Below are positions 1 through 13,039 of a DNA stretch of 64,000 nt, piece after piece; the first letter of the stretch is position 1, and each line of letters opens with the position of its first letter. Both the position numbers and the translations under genes were made by a program. The DNA is from Bimastos eiseni (lineage: Eukaryota > Annelida > Clitellata > Crassiclitellata > Lumbricidae), in contig OY365810.1 in the NCBI GenBank assembly GCA_959347315.1, positions 28,882,924 through 28,946,923 of the forward strand, in the 5' to 3' direction. The notes under the pieces were generated by a model. The model was not told the origin of the DNA and did not search any database. It saw only the letters and a program-made list of their open reading frames with translations.

Positions 1-486
1 CGGGAACGGACATTTGCCCCTCCCTCCACCCCCCACCGGACATATGCCCCCCAGACATAACCCCCCCCCCCCCCGATTTGACTAGGACATTTGCCCCCGG
101 ACATAAGCCCCCCTATATGTATATATGCATGAATGTACATGGGCATGTATACATGCTTACATGTATGTATGCATGCATGTATGTATGTACGGGTATATAT
201 ATATATATGTGTATGTACGTATGTATGCATGCATGCATACGTATGCGTCCATACATACATGCCTGTACGTACATACATACATACAAACATACGTGTTGTG
301 TTGTGTCGTGTCATGTCATGTCTGTCTGTTGTGTCGTGTCATGTCATGTCTGTCTGTAAGCATGTATATATGTACGCATATATAGTTTGGGCGACCTTAT
401 GGTCTACACGTATGGGGGGGGGGCAATTGTCCTAGTCGGGAGGGGCTTATGCCGCGGGGGCTTATGTCCGGGGGGCAAATGTCCTA
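1..486. repeat. Fold-back repeat with G/C-run arms (left edge cut by window)
   Basis: The left arm (about 1-118) repeats the word GGACATTTGCCCCC / GGACATAAGCCCCC. The right arm (about 410-486) carries the reverse complement (GGGGGCTTATGTCC, GGGGGCAAATGTCC). The interior (about 119-400) is ATGT-rich microsatellite plus two direct copies of a TGTCGTGTCATGTCATGTC word at 305-356. This fits a non-autonomous fold-back or MITE-type element that captured or grew simple repeats. Short reading frames here are repeat artefacts. Confidence 0.6.
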
Positions 487-1199
487 CACTCGTGTCTGTC
501 ATAGCGGATAAGTTTATCAAACGTGGACTTTTCTGCGCAGTTTTTTCTGTTGATTGACTTTTCAAGAATTAGTGGCGATAATATTGTTCTTTTACACTTG
601 CATTTAAATTTTCTTCCATAATTTTATTATTAAGATCCCTGCTCAAAGTTATTGCCTTTCAGCTTAGAATCAGAGTCGATCTGCGTTTAGTAAATATTCG
701 GGTGTGTTGAATTGAAAGTGGACCTCTTACAAATAAAACACAGTTAACAGAATGAGAATGTCAGCTTTAGAACTTTTTCACACATAGAATGGTGGGCCTA
801 TTATTCTGCTTTATTTACATTGTGATATTCAGATGACTGGCGGCAACATACAGTTTGGGTTGGTAAATAGTACCTGAACCACGGTTAATGTGGGCCGGTT
901 GAAAGGGCCTCTAAGACTCAGAGGGCCACCCAACACCAGTTGGCCTTTTTGTCCATTGATGCTGCGCCTTCTCACAGATGAGTCGGGAACAAACAGATTA
1001 CGACTTGGATCCGTATATCAAATGGGTCCAGGGCTGTTCGTGTCTGGGTGATTGTGTTATTGACGATTCCATTCTGCTTTAGATCATGGCGCCCTCTTGC
1101 CCCATTCCTCCCACACACCCTACCCCATCAGACAACACAGGCAGCAAACTGGGTGGGTGGCTGCAGCTAGGTATTTTTGCAAGTGCTCAGATTCTATTC

Positions 1200-1255
<56 letters not shown>

Positions 1256-2870
1256 GGACGGACGGACGGATATCACTGTGTGCAGTACAAATTTTTGACA
1301 GGTTCCTGAAAATGTGCTGTATGATTGTCGCGATAGGCCTACATGTATACAAGCAAACACTCTGCGCACTTGCAAACCGACAGTGAGGAAGGCAGACAGA
1401 CATACGCAGAAAGGTACAGACAGCAACACAGACACAGATACATTTAAGCAGAACAGAAACAGTTAGACAGAGGACGAGACATGCAGGCAAATTGAAACAG
1501 ACATGGTAGGGTGCACGAATTGTACGTAGTCTGAGCATCAGACAGACAGACAGTGGCCAATGGCTGGCAGACGCTCTGTATAGACATAGACACACGGTCA
1601 CATATGCAGACGAACGGACGGAGAGGCAGAGAAATTAGGGACAAAGCTTGACAGACGACAACAGATGAATTGCGTATGGCTGGAGCTGCTGTTGATTTAA
1701 CAAGACTTGATCGGTGATGGAGGATTTATTACCGATTATTTACCATCCCTGTGCCTCTCCCTCCGTCACCACCAGCACGGCCCAGAGTATGACACAGGCC
1801 GCTTATTATTATGCCATTGCTGGAGCTCCGCTGTGGATTGCTCCTGCTGCAGGGCCTTAGCCACGTGTTGACTTAAGTCTACAAGACTACAACACTCTAC
1901 AGGGCGCTGCAGCTACGTTTCTGCTGTCGCCTTAGTTAGTGCACTTACTACGTACGTACGGTAAGATTATGTTTATGGATTTAGGCCCTGTTTGCACAGT
2001 CCTGGCCTAAAGCGTCGTCGTGTGAGAACGTTTACTTACGAAATGCATTCTTTCACAGGGTTTGAGTTACAAGGGTGTATTTGCCTGATTAAAGATCCTG
2101 TTGACTTGAAAAGGATTGGGAGGAGCTGTGCATGCTTTGGGAGAAGAAGAAGAAGAAGAAGAAGAAGAAGAAGAAGAAGAGGTTTTTAACCGCAAATGGT
2201 ACTTGATTCTCGTGGGTGGAATGATTGCTCATGTGACAGATAAGACAGGATTCTGTTGACTAACACAGTGTGTTCTTTATTCTCGGCTGGAGATCGAAGA
2301 TCAGAGTTGGCGCTTGTCTGTCTGGCTGTTTCAAATGATTTATTATCTAGCAACTTACTGTTGATCGTGTCGTCAAGAGACGAATGTAGAAGTGTAGCGA
2401 TGGTTGACTTATAAGCTGATGCCCAGCGCTTAAATTCGAAGTAACACTTTTGAAATTCCGAGGTTATAACTACGAGTGTGCTTCTTTAAGATATTTATTA
2501 TTTGTGCAAATAGATACACTGTGTGGGACCTACTTAAGTATACAGCTGTGTGAGATCGTGCATAATTTTATGAACGCATATAACACGTACATGATTCATG
2601 ATCAGTTGCTCTGTGTTCATGCATCAGAAAGATTGCAACAGACTTTGCTCTTTAAAGAGATAATTGTTGCTTGTAAGTATGCTGCGTTGGAATTTGATTG
2701 ATATTAAATCTTCTAACAACAAAAGCAGTTTGATGATGATGATGAAGGTTGTTGTTTTTGTAGTGATGATGATGATGGTTGTCGCTGTGGCATTGTTGGC
2801 TTAATATGAGGATGATGATGCTATGGTTGAAGATGATGAATTGTTTGGCCTTGGATTGTTTACGTTGCAG
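487..2870. other. Upstream region without recognised exon; microsatellites
   Basis: I see no convincing exon. The stretch holds an (ACAG)n tract at 1199-1270, a second scattered CAGACAGA zone at 1395-1560, a (GAA)n tract at 2141-2181 and a GATGATGATG-rich patch at 2730-2830. The missing 5' exons of the LIM gene starting at 2871 should lie here or left of the window. I could not find the Cys-x2-Cys half-finger that must precede 2871. Confidence 0.5.
1199..1270. repeat. (ACAG)n to (ACGG)n tetranucleotide microsatellite
   Basis: A run of CAGA units turns into CGGA units at the right end. All open frames across it (DRQTDRQT, VCLSVCLS) are translations of the repeat. Confidence 0.9.
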
Positions 2871-5800
2871 TTGATCTTCTCAGCCAAATACTCGACGGCG
2901 ATGAACCGCGACTGGCACGAGGGCCACTTTGCCTGCTTCCAGTGCGACCTCAGCCTCACTGGACAGCGCTACATCAAGTCCAATGATCAACCGTACTGCG
3001 TCAAGTGCTACGAGACGTTGTTCGCCCACGTCTGCGAGGAATGCAAGACAATCATTGGAACCGACGCAAAAGTAGGCAACCAACTGCATTGCAGAACATT
3101 AGAAAATCCGTCTTGCAAACATGCACTGTCAGCATATCCCTGGACAATAGACGGGACCCATGCGGGCTCTATACGGGTCCCATATATGATGACCCATAGT
3201 AATATGGGTCATCTATGGGCTTCATATGTATGGGCAGTGTAGTCAATCAATCAATCAATCAACCAATTAAAATTTATATAGTGCCCCTTCCAACCCTTAC
3301 TCAGAGGCACTCTCGACCTAGATCAGGTGGAAAATCAGACTTCAGCAGTTGGTGAAGCTGAAAACAGGTACACCAAACAGATGCATTTTTATACATTTAT
3401 TGTAATGCAATTTAATTGAACATTTATATAGCACCTCTTACAGATACCGACTCAATAACCTATGATTATGATATGTAAATGTCATGGGGAACAAATACAT
3501 TACATCAGTAATAATTAATGCACAAAGTCACTGTGGTTGGTCCACACACACGCACACGTAGAACCGACCAACGGATGCTCCGAATTGTCAGTTTGAAATT
3601 ATACGAATCAAGTGATCTTATATTATATGACCAGATAGGATTTGACAGGGACATCCAGATACGGGGGATCCGGAGGCTAATGCCTCCAATTTCAGGTAGG
3701 GGGGAATATTTTGTGAGTCTTAGGAGGGGATATTTCTTGACACCTGGGACCGGGGGTTTGCCTGCATCACTCAGAGGGGGATTGACGTCACTGGGATTTG
3801 ATTTGAATTTCATTGTGATTATTGATGCATTGACAATGATTGGATAGAAAGTAGAGAGGATTACATATTGGATTTGTTGTGAATGGATGAGATGGCTTTG
3901 AATGGATTTGGTTAAATTTAGCTGGGATTTAGCTGTGCAGCTATTATTCAGAGACTGCATATTTTCCTGAATCCAAAGACTGATCTGAATCTGAATGGTT
4001 TCTTCTAAGTGGCATTGATATTTGTTGAAACCTGCTTCTGTCCAGGGACCAGCAAAATAAAAGCCACTAGATAAGGGTATATTTTTATCAGATCGGTTGG
4101 TCCTTCTCGAATTCCAAAGAATGAGTATAGAAAAGAGGCAATTTAGATTCATACATGCAGACATAATGTATGTGCTTGCATACTACACATAGTTATTTAT
4201 ATAAATATCTACATGCAAACAGACAGACGAACATACATGCACTGCATGCAAGCACACATATAAACATGCATGTACACAGATAGACAGTCATACGGTGCAT
4301 TCATACATACTTACAAATATAGGATTGGATACATACATACACACATTCATAGGCCTACATGAATACATTTTATTTTATTGCAGACAAAGGGTGATTTGAC
4401 TGAATAATAATTTATAATAAGATTGATAATAATAATGATGATACAAATTAATAATAATAATAGTAATAATAATAGTAATAATAATAGTAATAATAATAGT
4501 AATAATAATAGTAACAATAATAGTAATAGTAATAATAATGATGATAATAATAACAATATTAATCTTTTCTTACTAAATTCAGACTGACAGGAACAATGTG
4601 AATAGTCTGAATTTAATAAACAATGCAAATATATGATTTAAAATTAAAATAATTTACCACTAGGTGGAGATTGGATACTACAATCCACTTGAATGATTAA
4701 ATGAGTTAGTTGGGTAATTTTTTATTTACAGAAGCTTGCATTAACTTTTTTACATCCAGTAATTAAAATGTTTTTCAGCTTTAATAAGCAAGTTCTGGTT
4801 TTCCTGGGATTTGGCTAAGTTCATACAAAAAGACAATGGACGAGAAAACATTTAGCTGCTACAAAATCTGTCTCTTGAATGATGAAATATACAATGACTA
4901 GCATTTTGTTCATATTATTTTGATTAATATTATTTGTTATTAATTTTATTATTATTATTACTATTATTATTATCATTATTATTATTATTACTATTACAAT
5001 TATTATTATTATTATTATTATCTGGGTCGCCGCTTGTCAGTGGACTGTAATCTTGACATGGTGCCCTGAAAAGCCACCGCATTGAAACATTGGATCAATG
5101 CCGACAAGTTCTGGAAAAGGAAGTTTGTCTCTCGGGTGTCACCGGTAGTTGTCGAAAGTCGGCGTCCAGTCTCAGACAGAAAGGCGAGGCCCTCACTATT
5201 GAGGGGACCGAAGGTTTCTATAGCGATTGGAACAAAAGTGTATTTCTTCTCTAGCTCAGAATATTTTGTGTGTTTCCTTGTGGCTGCTATCTCCGCCGCT
5301 CCTCCAGCTGTGGAAGCTGTTTCGGGGATATAGGAAGCGGCCACTGTGTCCACCACAGTTGCGTCCCAAAGTAAGGTCCGCCCCCCACTCCACGGTATCA
5401 GGGTCTGCCCGTCCGGTCTCTTTCCATCTGATCTGGAAAGACCTGACGGTTCCTTGACTGCTGGAATACCGGCTCTGTTGAGGCTGCGATGGATTAGGTC
5501 GTTGATATTACAGTGTCTTGCTTGACGGCCAAAGCCCAATGAACAGGACAGGCCATGACATTATTATTACTATTATTATTATTATTCAGTCAAATGTTTC
5601 TCAGTCAAATGGTTACATGTGTTTATTTTCAGTCTAAAATGATGTTGAGTGGTTCCTCTGTTTATTCTATTCTCACTGTCTGTCTGTCTCTTTTCAATTC
5701 TATCCAAGGACCTTTCGTACAAGGACATGCACTGGCACGCAAACTGTTTCAAATGCATCGACTGCCAGACGTCACTAGTCGACATGGAGTTTGCAACAGT

Positions 5801-8800
5801 CAATAACAAACTCTTCTGCTCCGACTGTCATGACAATAACTTTGCCGCAAGGTGTGATGCCTGTGGACAGGTATTTCGCTCAGGTAAATTGATTTATGTT
5901 CACGTCATTGATATCTAATTACCGGTGACTAGAATACATTGTGATGGATTACTTTTAGGCAAAGAAGCCACTTGTGCTTTGTGCATGAAGTGTTGTTTTT
6001 ATGAATGTTGTGTAAAGTTCAGTTACTTCAGTATTTGAATGAATGGATCAAGATGTAACTGGCTGTAGTTGTTACCCATCAGGTTATGTCAATGTGCTAT
6101 GATTAATTATTTCTACCCAGTCAGTGTCACTTTCCTTAGCTTTGGTAATTTGTATCAGCCGTGCTTAGTCCACCCCTTCCACTCTTTGCAAATGTCCCTC
6201 CCGGCCTCTCCCTCCGTTGGCTGCTTCGGTCTGTCCAATCAGAAAATTTCCCTTGGGTGTGTTCATTTTTACACTAGATACTTGTACAACCATATGTTTC
6301 CCAAGCCATCCTTCCTTTTTATGACGATATACCTCTGTTAGTGTTCTCATGGGTCCAAAATGACCAGAAATTGTTAATAAATAAGTATATTCCTTATTCA
6401 TTAAACTGTATAACCGCAATACAAATCCAAAGATTTTGAGCCTCTATATCAATTACTACTCTGTTTAAAACAAAAATGTACAAACCAAAACTTGTAACAC
6501 ACTGAAATTAATAAACATTATTTGAAATTTGATAAAATGCTTAAAAATTGAGTTGAAATGCAGTAAAAAATATAGTTTATTTGAACAGATGCATTGAAAT
6601 CATCATGTTTTTAGGCATGAAGAAGTATGAATATGAAGGCAAGAAGTGGCATGAGAACTGTTTCAGTTGTGTTGAATGTCATGAACTGATCACAAACAAC
6701 AGTTTTGTTCCACGAGAGGATAAGATCTACTGCAGTGGTTGCTTTGAAAAGCGCTTTGCTCAGCGATGCACCAAATGCAAGGAGGTGAGCAATCATTGGA
6801 AATATCAACCAATCCAATCTTACTGTTCTTTCATTTATTAAATTAATATACCTGTGCATGCATGTGTGTGTGTGTGCATGCTTGTGTGTGTGTAGGTATG
6901 TGTTTGTGTGTGTGTGTAGGTATGTGTGTGTAGGTATGTGTGTGTAGGTATGTGTGTGTGTGTGTAGGTATGTGTGTGTGTGTGTGTAGGTATGTGTGTG
7001 TGTGCATGTGTGTTTGCGTGTGTATGTTTATTTCCCAAGATGGTAGAAAGTACAGCAACAAAATTAAGAGCAGACAGATGTAGAACAGGCTTACAGGAGA
7101 TTATCTCTTCCATATGAGGTCACATAGATATATCATAATCATTGGGTCCATAGAGTAATGGATAACACATTAATCCGCATGGCTGAGGAACCGAATTCGA
7201 TTCTCATATCCTTCTGTAAGGTTGACGAGTTCCCCTTTCACATGGATTGAACATTGAGTGGTATAAGTCAATGTCTGATGACTCTAATCTTCAATTGTGC
7301 CATTCTAACAATGCTCAAGATTTCTGAGGAATGGCAGGTACTGGAAACTCTGGTGTGAACATAGTTGGATAGTTGATGAAGACAGACACACAGTCTGCAT
7401 AGGTACTCTAACCTGAGAAGATCACGGAGTTGCTGTTTTGGGCCACGGTTTTGACACGTTTTAAAATCAGCCTGGGATGAGCGAGGCATGCATTTTAAGG
7501 AGTATGGATCAGTATGAATGAAGTAAAACTAATAAATAAGAGTCCTTATTTATTGAACAGGTGATTCGAAAGGGTGGACTGACTTTCAAGGACACAGCCT
7601 GGCATCGTGAATGTTTCACGTGCACACAGTGTTCCAAGACATTGGCTGGAGAGAAGTTCACTTCACAGGATGAGAAGCCATTCTGTGCCGACTGTTACAG
7701 TCAGCTGTTTGCCAAAAAGTGCTTTAGTTGCAGCGAAGCGATTACAGGTGAGCGTCAACAGTCACAACTGAGCAATGTTCATTTCCAGAGCTCAGATAAT
7801 TCAGTAGTTATTTAGTTATTTTGAGGATTTATATAGCACCCCTGCAAGACATCTACTCCAGACCCACCTGGGTAACAGTTACAGGTGGCCAGCACTCATC
7901 TTGATAGTTCAACTAGGTGATTATTAGCTGTCACAGTTGAGCAGTTTTTGCTCTGATGAGTTAAAGTCACAGGTGAACAGTGCTCACAATGCCACAGTTG
8001 CTCATTGGATGCTCTGATTCTTGTGTCTTAAACCAAAGCCATACTCGGCTCTCAATCTTTCTATTTCAGGAAGAACTCTGCATCGATATCTGTCTGCTTT
8101 GCTAATTCTCGGATGTTCCTTAGGTGACTCTGAAATCTCATCGGTTTCTAATAACTTTCTGCTCTCTGTATTCGATGTTCTGGACTCGGATATTTTATGC
8201 CTCTCTCTGTCCAATGGTCTGAACTGTTTCAATGTGACCATCAGTTGATGCTTTTGTCTAATGATAATGGCTCCACATAAATTCAAGATTGAAGTCTTAA
8301 AGGTAAAAAAAGAGAACTTAGTATTGAATTGCAATAGTCAAGGTATGATAAGACAACTGAATGGACAAGAACATGGTCAGTATCTGGACACAGAGAGCAA
8401 GAAATTAATCGAAGTTGCAACAATAAAAATAGCATAATTGTGTAATGTTGGTAAAATGAAATTCCAATGTCAACCTGCAATAAAAAGTCACACCTGGGTT
8501 AACTGCCTGAGGAATGGGTAGAATCTGTTTGTAGTAATTCTAGGCAGAAGGGATGATTTTGGAGGACCAGATAATTAGATGTGTTCATATTAGGATGTTA
8601 TTGGCATTGGCATATCCAGTCTTGTACTGCAGAGATACACTTAGACATATTCAGTGCCTGCTGAGCCACAAAAGATGAATATATTTGTGCTACGTTTGCT
8701 CCACAGGGCCACTTCGATACATTCTATTCTAACTTCTAACCCCTCTTAATTGAGCCATGTTAGGGTTGAGGGCATTTCTGAGTTGTAGGCTTGTAGCCTG

Positions 8801-11079
8801 AAATGGGCACCATATGAATCTCTGTAATGAATGAATGAATGAATGAATGAATGAATGAGTGAGTGAGTGAGTGAGTGAGTGAGTGAGTGAGTGAGTGAGT
8901 GAGTGAGTGAGTGAGTGAGTGAGTGAGTGAGTGAGTGAGTGAGTGAGTGAGTGAGTGAGTGAGTGAGTGAGTGAGTGAGCAAATAGAAAAATTTAGGAAA
9001 TGTCCAGGGGATATATCCTATTGAAGTGTCTGGTGGAAATATCCGGGGTGGGGGACTGCCCAGTACCCTTCAATAGAGAGCATGCACACCGACTGCAGTT
9101 CGCTTCTCAATGCTGGCTAATTTCAGAGATCCAAATCTCAAACTAGTAGTATTAGCAGTTTCACTTTAACGAGGCTGTTTGTAGTGTTTGATAGCAAAGA
9201 TCATTAGCCTCACCCTTCTTCTTTACCCAGGCTTAGGACTGGCACTGCCAGAGTGCATACAGTAACTAGTACGGCCCTTGCACAGTGACTCTAAATGAAC
9301 GAGTGGTGGTGAGGTATCTCACGCGATGAGATTCTCATTGCGTAATAACCAGGGTCTATACCATATTTTAAAAAACAAGACACATTTACAATATAGTAGA
9401 GCAAAGTAAAATTATATAAGAAGTTCTGGTGTATGACGGTCTCAAGTGGTCAGTGGTCTCAATTGGTCTCAAGTAGTCTCAAGTGGGCAGGCTTTGTAAG
9501 GATGACGTTATCTCTTCTGCGGCCACAATCTCTTTGATCATCAAAGATGGTTGAAGTATTTGAATATACCAATATTCAAATACCGGATATGCCAACAACA
9601 ACTGCATCTTAATATGATTACAGCTGAGGTTGTCTGAGGCAGTCCTTGAAAGTCTCTTATGCTATAATTCCCACAAACAGATAATACAAGTGCCTCAATT
9701 GCACTTGACCTAGATGTGACCCTTTATTCCAGTTGTGTCACAGTAACCAAGACTACCACTGGTGATTGGGTCTTTTGGCTCTCAGCTCACTGGGTTGGAA
9801 CAGTCCACCTGCATCTGCTTAGTTGGCCAAAAGCCAAAGCTTCAAGTGAAAACAGATGATGATCTGTTTACTATGTTACTCCAAGAATTTGAGAGTTGAC
9901 TGCAAAACACCTTTGAAGAGCTTGCTTCTGACAATGCTATATCATTTGTTATTTCAAAATTACAATTACAATCTCTAAGTAATACATGTAACCAAATTTG
10001 TCAGTTGCCTCCATAAGAGATGGAACACAGAATTAACGAAATTGATTTTATATAAATCAAGTTCCAAAATTTCTCTCCATATTTTTGGTATTTGAACACA
10101 TACTGTTTAATGTGGTTGGTGGTTTTCAGGGTTATTTGGTGTACTGGGAATAATTGATGTGATGTGGCATAAGTCTAATTGCCTGCAATCACCTACTCTC
10201 TACAAGTGCATTCGGATCATTGTTGAGCAATTATTGTGAAAATAATCTTTGTAAAATGTTCAGTTCTTGGTGCATGTGAAACTGGCAAAAGTGTGCTGTG
10301 AGACAATGCACAAGGGGCAAAACAAGGATCATTAACAGTGTATCTAATTGAGCTGAAAAAAATGTTGCAGATTAGGTTAGACCAGCAGTTTTATCGACAC
10401 TACAAAATAACAAAAACCCATAAGCCTAACATTGCATCAAAGGGAAACTCAGAGGCAAATTAACCCCAGCTAGTTGGTGAATATCTTATGGAAAACTTTA
10501 TTCATAGCCAATAATTAATATTAACTAATTACAATCACACTTGGTTCAAAATAAAGCTGGGAACGGTTCAACCTTGTCAAGAATGCTCTTTGGTGTTGCC
10601 ATAAGCTTAATTCTTATGTGAAATACTTGATTGTTTTGTTGGAAAAGACTGTGGTGATCATCATCTAATGCAAACAGTGGCGGAGTTCTGCATAACTTGT
10701 CGGGCCACTTGCTTTCATATACTGACAAGAGACAGGATGACCCTACCTACCAACAGCAAGACCTGACCTACTACTTGTCTCAACTTGATGCACAAAACTG
10801 AGTGTCCTATTTGGTCCTCAGTCTGTCAAATCCTCTACAGTTTCAACTCTGATGTCACAGATAGAGTTTCTGATTAGAAGTTAATTTGATTTGAAATGAA
10901 TTTCAGGTCTTGGCAAGACAAAATTTGTGACATTTGAGAATCGGCACTGGCACACAGACTGCTTCAAGTGCCACCGCTGCAGCACTTCGCTCGTCAACAA
11001 AGGATTCCTCGTCGACGGTTCGAACATTCTCTGTGCCCAGTGCAGTGCAGACGCTGAACAGGAACAGGAAGACAACTGA
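2871..11079 (+). CDS. LIM-only adaptor protein, FHL/LIMPETin type (3' five exons, 5' partial)
   Basis: Exons read at 2871-3071, 5709-5883, 6615-6784, 7561-7747 and 10907-11079 (stop TGA 11077-11079). Every junction has AG/GT borders and the phases agree. Together they encode one LIM domain missing its first Cys pair, then four complete LIM domains in the C-x2-C...H-x2-C...C-x2-C pattern (WHANCFKCIDC, WHENCFSCVEC, WHRECFTCTQC, WHTDCFKCHRC), with a short acidic tail ending EQEQEDN. Order and spacing match the four-and-a-half-LIM (FHL) proteins, including the signature CEEC, DLSYKD and LFAKKC segments. The segment before the first WH resembles Testin/LIMPETin (IFSAKY), so an upstream exon with the first half-finger, and perhaps a PET domain, is expected. 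FHL proteins are zinc-binding scaffolds of actin structures and transcription cofactors; that role is by family. Introns contain microsatellites, a Dong-like fragment and a SINE. Confidence 0.93.
3188..3213. repeat. Perfect 11-bp stem hairpin in LIM intron
   Basis: GATGACCCATA and TATGGGTCATC flank a 4-nt loop. It sits in a wider GGGACCCAT/ATGGGTC-rich patch (3140-3240) just after the splice donor at 3072, and looks like part of a small palindromic repeat. Confidence 0.6.
3242..3480. repeat. TCAA microsatellite plus TTTATATAG repeat tail
   Basis: A (TCAA)n tract at 3242-3262 runs into AATTTATATAGTGCCCC...ACTCAGAGGCACTC, with a second weaker copy at about 3420-3460. The same word recurs at about 7823, 13935, 17735, 20500, 38700 (reversed) and 42210 (reversed). 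It looks like the 3' tail of a dispersed LINE or SINE family. Confidence 0.6.
3655..3795. repeat. Dispersed repeat family A, copy 1
   Basis: A G-rich segment with landmarks CTCCAATTTCAGGTAGGGG, GGGACCGGGG and TTTGCCTGCATCACTCAGAG. The same landmarks in the same order recur at 30426-30560 and 55418-55558. An open frame on the minus strand (3505-4164) crosses it and is probably not a gene. Confidence 0.65.
4427..4562. repeat. (AAT/AGT)n trinucleotide microsatellite
   Basis: Imperfect AATAATAGT units. The leucine-run frame on the minus strand is an artefact. Confidence 0.9.
5021..5559 (-). mobile_element. Dong/R4-like non-LTR retrotransposon, 5'-truncated, inside (ATT)n
   Basis: The minus strand is open for 173 codons (5539-5018). 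It contains RPDGQTLIPW followed about 15 residues later by LLWDATVVDT, the PD-(D/E)xK restriction-like endonuclease pattern of R2/R4-type retrotransposons. Its C-terminal extension (FVPIAIETFG, FLSETGRRL) is also seen with such elements. No reverse transcriptase remains, so it is 5'-truncated. Both ends abut (ATT)n tracts (4920-5020 and 5560-5587). The 3' end matches a second copy at 26743-26919. Insertion in TAA/ATT repeats is a known habit of Dong (R4 clade). Coding is still open, so this copy may be fairly young. Confidence 0.72.
6862..7026. repeat. Compound (TG)n / TGTAGGTATG microsatellite
   Basis: TG runs alternate with several TGTGTAGGTATG units. It lies in the LIM gene intron 60 bp after the exon ending at 6784. 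His/Thr-rich frames on the minus strand are artefacts. Confidence 0.85.
7140..7225 (+). mobile_element. tRNA-derived SINE head (tRNA-Arg-like), copy 1
   Basis: TAGAGTAATGGATAACACAT resembles the A-box half of tRNA-Arg (GTGGCGCAATGGATAACG). GAACCGAATTCGATTCTC about 30 bp later is a degenerate B box. A closer match to the consensus recurs at 56785-56865. It cannot fold as a full functional tRNA and is read as a SINE. Confidence 0.55.
7748..10906 (+). other. Large LIM-gene intron, repeats only
   Basis: No additional LIM exon is seen. It holds a reversed tail repeat at about 7820-7880, the tetranucleotide array at 8826-8980, and a segment with TTTACCCAGGC...GCCAGAGTGCA (about 9220-9260) that recurs at about 37900. 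Confidence 0.6.
8826..8980. repeat. (AATG)n to (AGTG)n microsatellite, about 38 units
   Basis: About seven TGAA units switch cleanly into about thirty TGAG units. The minus-strand LTHSLTHS frame is a translation of the repeat. Confidence 0.95.
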
Positions 11080-12535
11080 AGCCGAGCATGCATCATCACT
11101 TCCTGGAGTCTCTACCACCAGATACAAATGTGGCTAACTGTACATGACGTAGTTTTTGTAATTCATAATTATTAGCCATTACATAATTGGCGTTTTTTTG
11201 CCAAACAGACAAAGCTTAGTCAGGATTCAGCTTTCTTAACTGATGTTGTGCAATCTTTGCAACATATGAGACAAGTAAAAATGTGCATTGGTCAAGTTTG
11301 TCTGTATTAAGATTTTCCAGAGAGCATGTGTGTGGAGGTTAGAATTGGATATTCTGTAAATAGTCATTTTAATAAAATTTCCGTTGTTATACATTGGCAC
11401 ACGAGTTGTGACAAATCTGTGGATACCTGACCAATTTCTGTTCATAGATTGCTTAAGTGAGTTGTTAAAGTTTTGTGTGCGAAATAACTTTTGCAGATTT
11501 TTGGAGAAAGCACTTTTTAGTTCCCTACTGCAAATGAAATGATGTGATAGATATTGCTTAAAAAGACTGACTTTTGGATTCAAAAGCCTCGTGCAGAAGA
11601 TAAAAGATTTGTGATTTTATATTCCATGGATGGCTGTGGTTACAATGACCCGGTGAGATGTGATTTTCCAAACAGTTCTTGTAGAACAGATGCAATTTTC
11701 ATTGAATGTCTTTTAAAGACTTTGTTAAATATATTTTTTATTATTTCCAGTACTGCTGATGTTGTTATTGTTGTTGCTGCTTGCTTATGTATCATTTACT
11801 GATACCTGCACATAATTGAATAAGATTTTTAAGGGCCCTATGCCTGCTAAGATTCAGAATCAATTGAATATTCAACGGAATTATTTACCACTGCAGTTTG
11901 CTCACATTCCCATGTTGTATGATAAACCTAATTATTCAGCCAGCATTTCCATGGTCATTATAATAATGGGATCCATGGGTCTATGGGTTTTATTATAATA
12001 GGGTGCTTGTGGGCATGTTGATAGAGTTATTGTTTGAAGGAATTATGTGTGCCTCGAAACCTCGATATTTCTACATTTAAAAAAATACCTGATTAATTTA
12101 TTCGTGGCCTATGGACCTAAAATCCCAGCTTAACATCTGACTTTTCATGTATACTTTTACCACAGGGTCACTTATTAAATGTTATATTACAAGTATGGTC
12201 TTAGGAATATCATTATCACATCAGGTTATTACGACTAAATATACATGAATACTTTTACTTGAGTACCACATACGCCAGGCCTCATGAAGTCTGCAGATAC
12301 TGCAAGGGCCAGGTCAAGCCAATTTAACATCCAATTTTATGATCCATCTTTAAGGATTCTTTACCAATTTGACAAGTATAACAGTTTGGTCAATTCAAGA
12401 TCAAAATTAAAATTACCTGATTGATATATGTCTATAATAACAAGCTAACAATAAGTGTTGATCTGTCTGTTAATGGTTTGACTTGAAAATTAATAGTTTT
12501 TCATGTTTTTGCAGTGAACCTGTATAAAATAAACA
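11080..12535 (+). other. Probable 3' UTR and downstream of LIM gene
   Basis: Non-coding. An AATAAA at about 12527 (AAAATAAACAG) is a candidate poly(A) signal. An IR-containing patch (TGATTATTGA...TCAATAATCA, 12682-12711) follows. Confidence 0.4.
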
Positions 12536-13039
12536 GAACTTTAATGTAGAACCTGCACAAGTTGCAGTTTAACAATGGAACTGTAAATGAGGAAGTCGAG
12601 TCCTATTCGGGTCTGTCATTCTGTTTTCTGCATTAAGTTTTGTATAGGCCCTATTTTTTTTACAAGGTAGTGACATGACCGTGATTATTGATGTTGAGAA
12701 GTCAATAATCAGCCGTATCATGAAACTTCAAATAATTTCCGCAAGAATGCAGTCCAGAGCATGAGGGAAAAATGCAGTGTAGTACAGTGTAGTGTACACC
12801 TGGTATTATTAATGTTTATAATTTTATCGGTTTGAATATATAATGATCTTGTTGTTCATTATTAAATTCGTACTTCTCATCTTGTGAAATTTGTCTTTGC
12901 ATCGTATTTTTAAAGAACCTGGGAATTCCTAATGAACAAACATCACCTCCAAATACCTTAACCCCCATCACTCCTCTATATCTCCACCGACCAAGACTAC
13001 TCCCCGTTTCCAACTCTCATCTCCTCTTAAATACCCTTT

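Noticed and set aside
78..435. Cys/Met/Tyr-rich small proteins
   Set aside because: Translations of ATGT/TGTC simple repeats inside a fold-back element.
3505..4164. 219-codon minus-strand frame
   Set aside because: It crosses dispersed repeat family A, has no recognisable domain and lies in an intron of the LIM gene; probably chance.
6838..7113. His/Thr-rich reading frame
   Set aside because: A (TG)n compound microsatellite read on the minus strand.
8746..8982. LTHS-repeat protein on the minus strand
   Set aside because: Pure translation of a tetranucleotide array; no start context, splice sites or homologous domain.
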